Source: Agarivorans litoreus
GTDB taxonomy: Bacteria > Pseudomonadota > Gammaproteobacteria > Enterobacterales > Celerinatantimonadaceae
Length of the DNA: 64,000 nt
Direction: 5' to 3'
NCBI RefSeq assembly: GCF_019649015.1
Contig: NZ_BLPI01000001.1
Span: forward strand, 949,501-1,013,500
Shown: positions 9,835-17,156 of the stretch, piece after piece
Position numbering within the stretch: the first letter of the stretch is position 1
Layout of the letters: the number at the start of each line of letters is the position of its first letter
Position numbers and translations under genes: made by a program
The notes under the pieces: model-generated
Told to the model about the DNA's origin: nothing
What the model saw: only the letters and a program-made list of their open reading frames with translations
The model's database searches: none

Positions 9835-10728
9835 CTACAATGTTATCGGTATACAAAGCTGTAACTCAAAGCGTTCATTTGGATCCAGAAATTGACATCG
9901 AGAGTAGCGCACATAAGCAGGCGTATTACCTAAACGGTAACCACTATTGGGCAGCCATTGCATATAAAATTTATGCAATATTGGTAACAAATCTCCATAT
10001 TCTCCAGCGGCATGCAAGGTTGCATGCATGCCTTCGGGAATCGTTAAGGCACTAATACCACCTCGACGTATTATTGGGCCATCTACCGCTAAACAAGCAA
10101 CATAGTGGCAAAGCGGCGCCGGAACAATATCAGGATTAGAATGATACAAACCCAATAGCTTATTTACTTGCCACTCCACGCCTTGACTATCAGCCCAAAC
10201 TTGCAGTTTTTCATAGGCTTGGCGAATTGAACGGTCGTAGCCTTGGTGCCTCACATAAGCGACTGGTTGGGCAGGCAAGCGCTGCACCTTAACCTCAGGC
10301 ATTTGCAGCACCTTGGCATTTAGGATTCGCTGTTGTAAGTCATCGCTCCAATGCTGCTGGTAATTAGCTTGGCTAAACTTACTGTAACCATGACTTCGCC
10401 ATTGTGTAGGTGAGCAGGCAAAGTGCTTTTTAAAAGCTTGAGAAAACGACGCCGGTGACAAAAAACCACAACATTGCGATGCTTCTTGTATGGTGAGGCC
10501 GGGTGAAAACATTAATAAATTTGCACAACGCTCCAAACGCGCACGGCGAATATACTCATTAACATTTTCGCCAGTCACTTGCTTAAAACAACGATGAAAA
10601 TGATAGGGGGAATACGCTGCTACTTTAGCCAATTGCCTCGCATCTAAGGGCTCGGCGATATGTTGGTGAATGTAGTAGAGGGCATCGTTGATTCGATTTA
10701 CTCGCATTCCATCTGTGCTTAAAGACAT
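9835..10728 (-). CDS. AraC-family regulator with GyrI-like effector domain
   Basis: A 297-residue regulator. The AraC double helix-turn-helix is N-terminal (residues about 10-115: LAKVAAYSPYHFHRCFKQ, ASQCCGFLSPASFSQAFKKH). A GyrI/SOUL-like ligand domain follows from about residue 135 (VKVQRLPAQPVAYVRHQG to LQLCIPI). This is the Rob/BmrR-like layout in which the effector domain binds small hydrophobic molecules. It is divergent from the aminotransferase gene with 129 bases between, so that gene is a possible target. AAGG precedes the ATG. Confidence 0.88.
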   Translation of the reverse strand: MSLSTDGMRVNRINDALYYIHQHIAEPLDARQLAKVAAYSPYHFHRCFKQVTGENVNEYIRRARLERCANLLMFSPGLTIQEASQCCGFLSPASFSQAFKKHFACSPTQWRSHGYSKFSQANYQQHWSDDLQQRILNAKVLQMPEVKVQRLPAQPVAYVRHQGYDRSIRQAYEKLQVWADSQGVEWQVNKLLGLYHSNPDIVPAPLCHYVACLAVDGPIIRRGGISALTIPEGMHATLHAAGEYGDLLPILHKFYMQWLPNSGYRLGNTPAYVRYSRCQFLDPNERFELQLCIPITL

Positions 10729-10857
10729 TCGATACCTTAAAGACCCACCGTCAGTTCCTCAAAATAGCACATATGGACAAGTCATTGCACATAAACGCTA
10801 AAGCATTGCCGCAGCAGCTTCTGCAATGATAGTCAGCAGTTTTTATAAAGTAGGTAA

Positions 10858-12024
10858 ATGGCCATGTTAGCGGTGAGCAAGCGAGTTAAACAAACTAAAC
10901 CATCATATATACGCAACATTTTAAAAGTAACTCAGCAAGCTGATATGCTCTCTCTTGCCGGCGGTTTACCCGATGCAGAATTGTTTCCGCTAGATATTTT
11001 AAAGCAAGCAGCTGATGAGTTGGCTCAACAACCTAGCATCTTTCAATATGGTGCCACCGAAGGTTTAACTGCGCTTCGCCAATGGCTACTTGAAGAAAAT
11101 GGTGCCGCGGAGGAGGTATTAATTACCACAGGCTCACAACAAGCCTTGGACTTAATCGCTCGAAGTTACTTAAACCCAGGGGATAAAGTCTTGTGTGAAG
11201 CCCCTAGTTATTTAGGCGCCTTGCAGGTTTTTGATTTAGCAGAAGCCAAGATACATACCGTGATAGCAGAAGCTGACGGCCCCAATTTAGCCCAGCTAGA
11301 GCAACAGCTAGCTAACTACAAAATAAAGCTTTTTTATACTGTGCCAGATTTTCAAAACCCTAGCGGCCACTGTTGGAGCCTTAGCAAACGAAAGGCCGTT
11401 GCCAGCCTACTAGCTAAATATAAAGTCGCACTTATTGAAGATGCCCCTTACCGCCAACTTCGCTACCAAGGTGAGCCACTTCCCACGGTGAGTGAGCTGT
11501 CTAGTTATGCAGCATTTCACCTCGGCTCTTTTTCAAAAATAGCCACACCAGGCATGCGAGTGGGCTATGTAAGGGCCAAACAAGCATTACTAGCAGCGCT
11601 AATTAAAGTGAAACAAGCAAGCGATTTACATACCGCTCAGCCCATGCAGTTGATGCTATTAGCCACCGTTCGTCACCCTTCGTTTGCTGAGCACTTGGAT
11701 AAGTTGACCAATACTTACCGAACTCGGCGAGACTACTTAGCAGAGCTTTTGCAGCAGCAACTTAGCGATGAACTAGAATTTAATGTCCCCCAAGGAGGCA
11801 TGTTTATTTGGGCAAGGCTTCCTCATCACAATGCAATGTCTTTAGCAGAGGCTGCATTAAAGCAAAAGGTAGCAATAGTGCCGGGGGATGAGTTTTGGCC
11901 AAGCAATCATACACCAGACTACCAAGCAATTAGACTAAACTTCACTGGCTTAACAGAACCTCAGCTGGAGCAGGCAGTAAGCCGCCTAAAAAAGGCGCTA
12001 CAGCAATGTTCGCCTATTAAATAG
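10858..12024 (+). CDS. PLP-dependent class I/II aminotransferase (2-aminoadipate-aminotransferase-like)
   Basis: A 388-residue fold-type I aminotransferase. The PLP-binding Lys is in LGSFSKIATPGMRVGY; other family marks are SLAGGLPDAELFP, TTGSQQALDLIARSY, VPDFQNPSGHCWS and the substrate Arg in AIRLNFTGL. This group (LysN/Aro8-like) has broad substrate range, including aromatic, branched-chain and aminoadipate amino acids. There is no GntR domain. AGGTAA precedes the ATG. It converges with the acyltransferase gene with seven bases between the stops. Confidence 0.85.
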   Translation: MAMLAVSKRVKQTKPSYIRNILKVTQQADMLSLAGGLPDAELFPLDILKQAADELAQQPSIFQYGATEGLTALRQWLLEENGAAEEVLITTGSQQALDLIARSYLNPGDKVLCEAPSYLGALQVFDLAEAKIHTVIAEADGPNLAQLEQQLANYKIKLFYTVPDFQNPSGHCWSLSKRKAVASLLAKYKVALIEDAPYRQLRYQGEPLPTVSELSSYAAFHLGSFSKIATPGMRVGYVRAKQALLAALIKVKQASDLHTAQPMQLMLLATVRHPSFAEHLDKLTNTYRTRRDYLAELLQQQLSDELEFNVPQGGMFIWARLPHHNAMSLAEAALKQKVAIVPGDEFWPSNHTPDYQAIRLNFTGLTEPQLEQAVSRLKKALQQCSPIK

Positions 12025-12031
12025 AGCGCCT

Positions 12032-13777
12032 TTATGTCACTTCAACTAACCTCGGCTCTTCACTAATGTGGGTGTCGATATAGCGGGCTTTTTTCTTTTC
12101 TTTTAGCTGATGTAAGTCAACCAATACCAAGCCATCAATACACTGGTTGAATTCTGGATCGACATTGAAATCGATGAACTGAACCCCACCAGCGTGACAT
12201 AACTCGGTGTATTGCTTATAAAGCGTTGGCACTGCGGTACCCATTGCTGCCAATGCACTTTTTAGCTGGGCAAAATCAGCTTTATAATCATCACCGCTGA
12301 AGGACATGTGAATACTGTTTTTTAGTTGCTTGGCCAGCTGGTAAGGCTGACGCGAACGCGCATAGTTTTTGTTCGAAGGGAAGTAAGTTTGATAAAAATG
12401 AATCAGCAAGTCTCTACCAGCCTCTGGCATTGCGGCGCTAATGCTCACTGGGCCAAACAAGTATCGATAATGTGGATTGCGCGCTAAAAATGCGCCAATA
12501 CCCAGCCACAGGTAGTCTAAGCTGCGTTTGCCCCAGTATTTCGGCTGCACAAAGCTGCGCCCTAATTCAAGACCCGAAGCTAAAAAGTCACAGTTTTTCT
12601 CATCGTATTCGAAGAGTGATTGGCTATATAGCGCGCCAATGCCCTTATCTTCGATTAAACGTTTAGTATCGGCAAAACGATAAGCTCCGGCAATTTCGAG
12701 TTGCTCTGCGTCCCACAATATAAGATGCATATAGTTTGCGTCGTATTTGTCGGTATCAGTGCGTCGACCAGTGCCTTCACCTACGGCACGGAAAGCTAAC
12801 TCTCGGAGGCGGCCAAGTTCAGATAAAACCAAAGCTTGAGAGTTTCCATAACAGATGCAAATCTGCTTTCCATCTGGCGTCTCACCTATTTTCTCTAATT
12901 GCTTAATCGCCTTTTTTAAAGCAAGACGCTGCTCAGGATGAGCAATCGCAGCCTCTGTTTGGAACAGGCCTTTTTTGTTACTGCCAATACGATAAAGGTG
13001 CTTTTTGATTAACTGAGCTTGGGTGGAACGGTCTAGACCACTTAAACCAAAACTCTTTACTGGGATCTGCTCACCCACCACCATCGAGAACACTTTATCG
13101 CGATGAAAAAACAGCTCTTTTACCAATAACAAAGTAGATAAAGGTCTATATACAAAAGAGCAAAAATAAAACAACTTGCTGTTTTTAGCCTTTACGCAAA
13201 TAGGCAATAAGGGAGTGTTGGTTTTTTTGGCAATGCTCACAAAACCCTTGGTCCACTTTCCGTCTTTTACCTTAACGCCCTTTAAACGAGAGACCTCACC
13301 GGCAGGAAAAATAATCACTGCCCCTTCTTCATCTAATAGCGCTTTAATAGCATTAAGCTGCTTACGCTGGCTATTGCCGCGCATGTTGTCTACTGGCAGT
13401 AATAAATCGTCAAGTGGCTTAATGGCAGAGAGAATTTCATTAGCAACAATTTTCACGTCTTTACGTACTTGGCTAACCAGATGTAGCAAAGCAAGGCCAT
13501 CTATCGAACCTATTGGATGGTTAGCTACAATAATCACTCGCCCTTCGCTAGGAATGCGCTCTCGCTCATTCTGACTAACGCGATAACTAACATTAAGCTC
13601 AGTGAATACTTGGTCGATAAAAGCCACCCCTTTTAAGTGAGGGTGCTTTTCACCAAAGGCTTGAAATTCTTCTTCAAACAACACTTTAGAAAAAAACCAT
13701 TTAGCCAAGGAATAACGACGCGGATGCTGTGCTAGGCTGGGGTAATGTTGATTGAGTACCTGCTGTGCTGAAATCAT
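12032..13777 (-). CDS. OlsF-like bifunctional N-/O-acyltransferase (ornithine lipid synthesis)
   Basis: A 581-residue fusion. Residues about 60-290 are a PlsC-like O-acyltransferase: VANHPIGSIDGLALL (an NHxxxxxD form of the acyl-transfer motif), DNMRGNSQRKQ and FPAGEVSRLKG. Residues about 310-540 are an OlsB/GNAT-like N-acyltransferase: RAVGEGTGRRTDTDKYD, HLILWDAEQLEIAGAYR, LELGRSFVQPKYW. This two-domain order is that of OlsF, which makes ornithine lipids by acylating the amino group of ornithine and then the hydroxyl of the attached fatty acid. Whether ornithine or another amino acid is used cannot be told. GGGAGAG precedes the ATG. Confidence 0.75.
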   Translation of the reverse strand: MISAQQVLNQHYPSLAQHPRRYSLAKWFFSKVLFEEEFQAFGEKHPHLKGVAFIDQVFTELNVSYRVSQNERERIPSEGRVIIVANHPIGSIDGLALLHLVSQVRKDVKIVANEILSAIKPLDDLLLPVDNMRGNSQRKQLNAIKALLDEEGAVIIFPAGEVSRLKGVKVKDGKWTKGFVSIAKKTNTPLLPICVKAKNSKLFYFCSFVYRPLSTLLLVKELFFHRDKVFSMVVGEQIPVKSFGLSGLDRSTQAQLIKKHLYRIGSNKKGLFQTEAAIAHPEQRLALKKAIKQLEKIGETPDGKQICICYGNSQALVLSELGRLRELAFRAVGEGTGRRTDTDKYDANYMHLILWDAEQLEIAGAYRFADTKRLIEDKGIGALYSQSLFEYDEKNCDFLASGLELGRSFVQPKYWGKRSLDYLWLGIGAFLARNPHYRYLFGPVSISAAMPEAGRDLLIHFYQTYFPSNKNYARSRQPYQLAKQLKNSIHMSFSGDDYKADFAQLKSALAAMGTAVPTLYKQYTELCHAGGVQFIDFNVDPEFNQCIDGLVLVDLHQLKEKKKARYIDTHISEEPRLVEVT

Positions 13778-13897
13778 TGCTCTCTCCCTGTATTCGCCGT
13801 TAGGCTAGAAGCAGAAGATGACAAAGAAGCAACAATTTTGTGTCAGTTGCATGACACTCCCACACTTAGAAAGTGGATAAATAACAAGGACTGTTAA

Positions 13898-14344
13898 GTG
13901 CAATTAGGTAGCGAAAATCCGCAAATCGTACTCTATCTCAATACCCAAATCCCCTCTCTGCCAAAGAATCATCAAGCTTTAAAGGGTGCTGAACTAAGCC
14001 ATGCAATTCTAGAAAACAACAATAATAATTGGCGTAAAGTGCTAACTATCTTTGCCAAGCTTTGTGCCCCTAATGATGATTGGCGAGATTATTTAAAGAA
14101 GGAATTATTGCAGGTTCAGCAAATTAACTTTGATAATAAATTGGTTGAGTCAGCACAAACACACTTAATAGCTGGCAAGGCTAATTGGCAGCTATTTGAA
14201 GCACTAAAAGCAAATATAGATGCCTCAAATCAAAAAAAATGGATTTTTTTTGCACCGAATATTTTGTTTACCCCCTATCCAGACTATCGACAATTCCCCA
14301 ATAGCATGATTAATGAATGCAGAGTGAAACTTCATAATAATTAG
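13898..14344 (+). CDS. Hypothetical protein upstream of the quorum-sensing locus
   Basis: A 148-residue protein I do not recognise. It opens with GTG, with AAGGA about ten bases upstream. The sequence looks soluble, mixed alpha/beta, with Trp-containing segments (NNWRKVLTIFAKL, ANWQLFEALK, KKWIFFAPNILF) and an Asn run near residue 40. Base composition is more AT-rich than the flanking acyltransferase. It is divergent from the OlsF-like gene and upstream of luxI, separated from it by about 200 bases including the lux box, so it is probably transcribed separately. Confidence 0.6.
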   Translation: MQLGSENPQIVLYLNTQIPSLPKNHQALKGAELSHAILENNNNNWRKVLTIFAKLCAPNDDWRDYLKKELLQVQQINFDNKLVESAQTHLIAGKANWQLFEALKANIDASNQKKWIFFAPNILFTPYPDYRQFPNSMINECRVKLHNN

Positions 14345-14476
14345 ACCAAATATTAGCTAGTTAACTGAATTATAATAAGTTTATTTTTTGAGCAATTAGA
14401 TAATTATTTGCGCAAGGACTCAATTGATAAATACAACAAAAACAAAGCCATAGCTGATTATAACTGCCTTAGCTAG

Positions 14477-14492
14477 CTGTTAGGTTTAACAG
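14477..14492. promoter_or_regulatory. lux box upstream of luxI
   Basis: The 16-base sequence CTGTTAGGTTTAACAG is a perfect inverted repeat (CTGTTA / TAACAG, four-base spacer). It matches the CTG-N10-CAG core of LuxR-type binding sites. Its centre is about 43 bases before the start point predicted from the adjacent promoter, the usual place for LuxR-type activation. Confidence 0.7.
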
Positions 14493-14521
14493 TTTAAAAA
14501 CTGCTCGCACTGGATTGTACT
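14493..14521 (+). promoter_or_regulatory. Predicted sigma-70 promoter of luxI
   Basis: A weak -35 (TTTAAA, four of six) and a -10 (TGTACT, four of six) are separated by 17 bases, directly abutting the lux box. Weak boxes fit an activator-dependent promoter. A second overlapping inverted repeat, CAGTTT-AA-AAACTG at 14490-14503, covers the -35. Confidence 0.5.
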
Positions 14522-14551
14522 CATAGCATCATCACTAAGGGAGAGATGCTA

Positions 14552-15103
14552 ATGGACTTTGTTAATGGCGTTGCAGAACAACTTTCACCAACTACTTTTC
14601 AGCACCTTAATCATTACCGTCACCAAGTGTTTGTAGAAATGCTTGGCTGGGAGCTCGATACCCCTGATGGCATAGAGCAAGACCAATTTGATCGCGACGA
14701 CACCGTTTATGTTATCGCTAAAAACGACCAAGACCACATTAGTGGCTGCGCACGTTTACTACCAACCACCCAACCTTACTTACTAGAGGAAGTATTTCCA
14801 GAACTACTAAATGGCCTTCCATGCCCCAAACAACACGACATCTGGGAACTTTCACGCTTTGCAGCGGTGGACTTTGATAACCATAACCAAGCACCAACTC
14901 AACTGATGTCGAGTGAAGCTTTAGCCTTACTTACAGCCTCTATTGAATGTGCTAAAAAACATGGCGCTAAACGCCTAATTTCAGTTTCACCACTAGGTAT
15001 AGAGCGAATGTTACGCAATGCAGGGTTCCGCTACCACCGTGCCGGTCCACCAAAAATTGTTAATGGATACGCCCTCTTTGCCTGCTACATAGATATTGCT
15101 TAA
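14552..15103 (+). CDS. Acyl-homoserine-lactone synthase, LuxI family
   Basis: A 183-residue autoinducer synthase that makes an acyl-homoserine lactone from S-adenosylmethionine and an acyl-carrier or acyl-CoA donor. The invariant residues are present: Arg23, Phe27 and Trp33 in YRHQVFVEMLGWEL, the acidic set at 42, 44 and 47, Arg68 in GCARLLPTT, and the Glu and Arg of WELSRFA. I prefer the ATG at 14552 because the AGGGAGAG site sits eight bases upstream; the in-frame ATG at 14546 is too close. The stop overlaps the stop of the convergent rsaM-like gene by four bases. Signal chain length cannot be predicted. Confidence 0.93.
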   Translation: MDFVNGVAEQLSPTTFQHLNHYRHQVFVEMLGWELDTPDGIEQDQFDRDDTVYVIAKNDQDHISGCARLLPTTQPYLLEEVFPELLNGLPCPKQHDIWELSRFAAVDFDNHNQAPTQLMSSEALALLTASIECAKKHGAKRLISVSPLGIERMLRNAGFRYHRAGPPKIVNGYALFACYIDIA

Positions 15104-15546
15104 TCAATGGTCATCGGCGACTCGCGGTAGCGTTTTTTAATCGCTCCCGCAGTTGTTGCTTGCCAAGACATTGCATTAATAGCTTCTAATAACAGCTCAT
15201 CATTACGACGTGGGCTTACATCAAAACCGTCCTCTTGCAGTAAAATGTTACTGCGTGGCAAGCCCTTTACTTGGCATTGCATCCGGTCAATTGTCCATTG
15301 CCAATGCCAATCCCAACCTAGAGTGATAGCGCACACATTTTCAAATAACCATTCGGTATAGCCACTAAAAATTGCCTGGTCACTATTAAATTCTTCGCTA
15401 CTAATCCTGTCTAAACCAGAAATAATATGACTAAAATCGAGCACATTGAGCTGCTCAATAGATAATCTCACCAAACCATCACTGCTAGGTACAACCTGAT
15501 AGCGAGCCGATTCGATTACATTCTGTACACTTGCCTGTGTTTTCAT
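15100..15546 (-). CDS. RsaM/AbaM-like quorum-sensing modulator
   Basis: A 148-residue protein lying between luxI and luxR on the opposite strand. That is the position of RsaM in Pseudomonas fuscovaginae and Burkholderia and of AbaM in Acinetobacter. Size, the Trp-rich core (SGYTEWLFEN, GWDWHWQW) and position support membership. RsaM proteins lower AHL output by an unclear mechanism and lack a typical DNA-binding domain. No ribosome site precedes the ATG, so expression may be low. The assignment rests on recall of the family and on context, not on alignment. Confidence 0.62.
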   Translation of the reverse strand: MKTQASVQNVIESARYQVVPSSDGLVRLSIEQLNVLDFSHIISGLDRISSEEFNSDQAIFSGYTEWLFENVCAITLGWDWHWQWTIDRMQCQVKGLPRSNILLQEDGFDVSPRRNDELLLEAINAMSWQATTAGAIKKRYRESPMTID

Positions 15547-15585
15547 AATTTTATTTTTTAATTATTTGAGCTTTCCCTCATGAAA

Positions 15586-15615
15586 GCATTCTGAAGCTCA
15601 AGCTTCAATTGTCAA
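15586..15615 (-). promoter_or_regulatory. Predicted promoter of the rsaM-like gene, overlapping the luxR promoter
   Basis: On the minus strand a perfect TTGACA -35 occupies 15615-15610, overlapping the luxR -35 back to back. A poor -10 (AGAATG) follows after 17 bases. The palindrome at 15592-15607 fills the spacer. Confidence 0.4.
15592..15607. promoter_or_regulatory. Perfect palindrome between rsaM-like and luxR genes (candidate operator)
   Basis: TGAAGCTCAAGCTTCA is a seven-plus-seven inverted repeat with a two-base centre. It ends one base before the luxR -35 and lies inside the spacer of the predicted rsaM promoter. It does not match the CTG-N10-CAG lux core, so its binding protein may not be this LuxR. 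Confidence 0.55.
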
Positions 15616-15636
15616 CATTAACAGTTGCGCTATACT
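15609..15636 (+). promoter_or_regulatory. Predicted sigma-70 promoter of luxR
   Basis: -35 TTGTCA and -10 TATACT with a 16-base spacer, five of six matches each. The expected start is near 15643, leaving a leader of about 58 bases. Confidence 0.65.
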
Positions 15637-15657
15637 AGTAACTCTACAGATAAATGA

Positions 15658-15678
15658 TTATGCGCATTTTTTGCATAA
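15658..15678 (+). promoter_or_regulatory. Leader hairpin upstream of luxR
   Basis: TTATGC / GCATAA form a six-pair stem with a nine-base loop in the untranslated leader. The AGGAG ribosome site begins four bases after the stem. It could modulate translation or simply be chance. Confidence 0.3.
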
Positions 15679-15700
15679 AATAGGAGAAGATAAAACCACC

Positions 15701-16405
15701 ATGGAAGCTTGGTTAGAAGAACAGTTCTGTTTGTTGGAAACCCAAGGTTCTAGTGAGGCCTTTTTCCAAGAATTATCTAAAATCACCAACGCTTTAGGGT
15801 TTGACTTTTGCGCTTATGGCTTGCGGGTTCCTTATCCCTTGTCTGCTCCTCGCACCGAAATGCTCAATAACTACCCCACTATTTGGCAACATACCTACCA
15901 AGAGAAAAACTATTTGGCAGTTGATCCTACAGTGCACCATGGGATGACGTCCCAACTGCCGATTGTTTGGAGTGACCAAGTGTTCTCCCAAACACCAGAG
16001 CTAATGGAAGACGCTCGAGCATTTGGTCTTGAGTACGGCTGGGCGCAATCTTCCCGCCAAGCCAATGGTACTGTAGGCATGTTAACCCTAGCCCGTTCTT
16101 CTGAGATGCTCACACCCGCAGAGTTAGTGCGCTACCGATATCAGTTATTATGGCTAACTCAAGTCACTCATCATGGACTTGCATCACGCATTACCGAGGA
16201 AAAGCTTGAAATGCCAGAACTGAGCGTGCGTGAATTGGAAATGCTAAAGTGGACTGCCGACGGAAAAACCGCTGAAGAGATAGCCACCATACTTAGTATC
16301 ACCGCTCGAACTGTCAATTTTCATATTAGCCAAGCGATGCGCAAACTAGATGTAGTAAATAAAACCGCTGCAACAGTGAAAGCGGCCCTAATGGGCTTAA
16401 TCTAA
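15701..16405 (+). CDS. LuxR-family AHL-responsive transcription factor
   Basis: A 234-residue regulator. The autoinducer-binding domain (residues about 20-165) keeps the invariant Trp and Tyr of WQHTYQEKNYLAVDP, the Asp-Pro pair, the later Trp (PIVWSDQ) and the Gly of NGTVGMLTLA, so it should bind an acyl-homoserine lactone. The C-terminal LuxR helix-turn-helix is complete (LSVRELEMLKWTADGKT, ARTVNFHISQAMRKLDV). I start at the ATG at 15701; a TTG-initiated frame at 15671 would translate the leader hairpin and ribosome site. It is the likely receptor for the LuxI product. Confidence 0.93.
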   Translation: MEAWLEEQFCLLETQGSSEAFFQELSKITNALGFDFCAYGLRVPYPLSAPRTEMLNNYPTIWQHTYQEKNYLAVDPTVHHGMTSQLPIVWSDQVFSQTPELMEDARAFGLEYGWAQSSRQANGTVGMLTLARSSEMLTPAELVRYRYQLLWLTQVTHHGLASRITEEKLEMPELSVRELEMLKWTADGKTAEEIATILSITARTVNFHISQAMRKLDVVNKTAATVKAALMGLI

Positions 16406-16484
16406 AGCTGACTTCTGTTAGAAATCAAAGTCGCCAAATAGTTATAGACTATAATCTAGCTGTTTTTCATCACCAGTAGCCAAT

Positions 16485-17156
16485 ATGACCCTTGAATTAG
16501 ATTTTCACTCCACTTTATACCTGATAGGTTTAATCGCAGTATTTGTGTTTGCGCTAACTGGCGCGCTGGCTGCTGCAAAGCGCGAGCTAGATATTCTGGC
16601 ATTTGTATTTGTTGGCACCGTAACCGGCATTGGTGGTGGCACAATTCGAGATTTATTATTAAGAACCGAGCAAATATTTTGGATTGCCGACCCCAACTAC
16701 CTAACTGTATGCATTGTCGCCTCAATAATGACTTACTTTTTTGCTCATTGGGTGATTAAAATTGACCGCATTTTATTGTGGATGGATGCTGCAGGTATTG
16801 CCTTGTTTGCCGTACTTGGCACTAGTAAGGCTTTGAGCTATGAAGTAACTCCATTAATTGCCATATTGATGGGAGTAATAACCTCCACCTTGGGCTCTGC
16901 AATACGCGATTTAATGTTACAAGTTAAATTGGTTATTTTTGAGCCTGAAATATATGTAACAGTATGTTTATTGGGTAGTTTAAGCTACGTAATACTCAAT
17001 CACTTTGGCATCAACGATGTGTACAATATATTGCTATCTAGTAGCGCGGCATTGTTATTACGAATACTCGCCGTAGAATTAGATTTAAGATTTCCCAGCT
17101 TCACACTTAGTAAACTACAAAACCGGGAAATTCGTAAACAACAACATAAACCTTAA
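16485..17156 (+). CDS. TRIC-type trimeric cation channel (YadS/UPF0126)
   Basis: A 223-residue inner-membrane protein with about seven membrane segments and an internal duplication. Each half carries the glycine-rich kinked helix: GTVTGIGGGTIRDLLL and GVITSTLGSAIRDLML. Bacterial TRIC proteins are trimeric potassium-permeable channels; some members of this group were earlier called UPF0126 or linked to glycine uptake. It overlaps the stop of the convergent serA gene by four bases. Confidence 0.85.
   Translation: MTLELDFHSTLYLIGLIAVFVFALTGALAAAKRELDILAFVFVGTVTGIGGGTIRDLLLRTEQIFWIADPNYLTVCIVASIMTYFFAHWVIKIDRILLWMDAAGIALFAVLGTSKALSYEVTPLIAILMGVITSTLGSAIRDLMLQVKLVIFEPEIYVTVCLLGSLSYVILNHFGINDVYNILLSSSAALLLRILAVELDLRFPSFTLSKLQNREIRKQQHKP

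Noticed and set aside
9807-10055. An 82-residue open frame on the plus strand
   Set aside because: It lies antisense over the 3' end of the AraC/GyrI gene and has no recognisable content.
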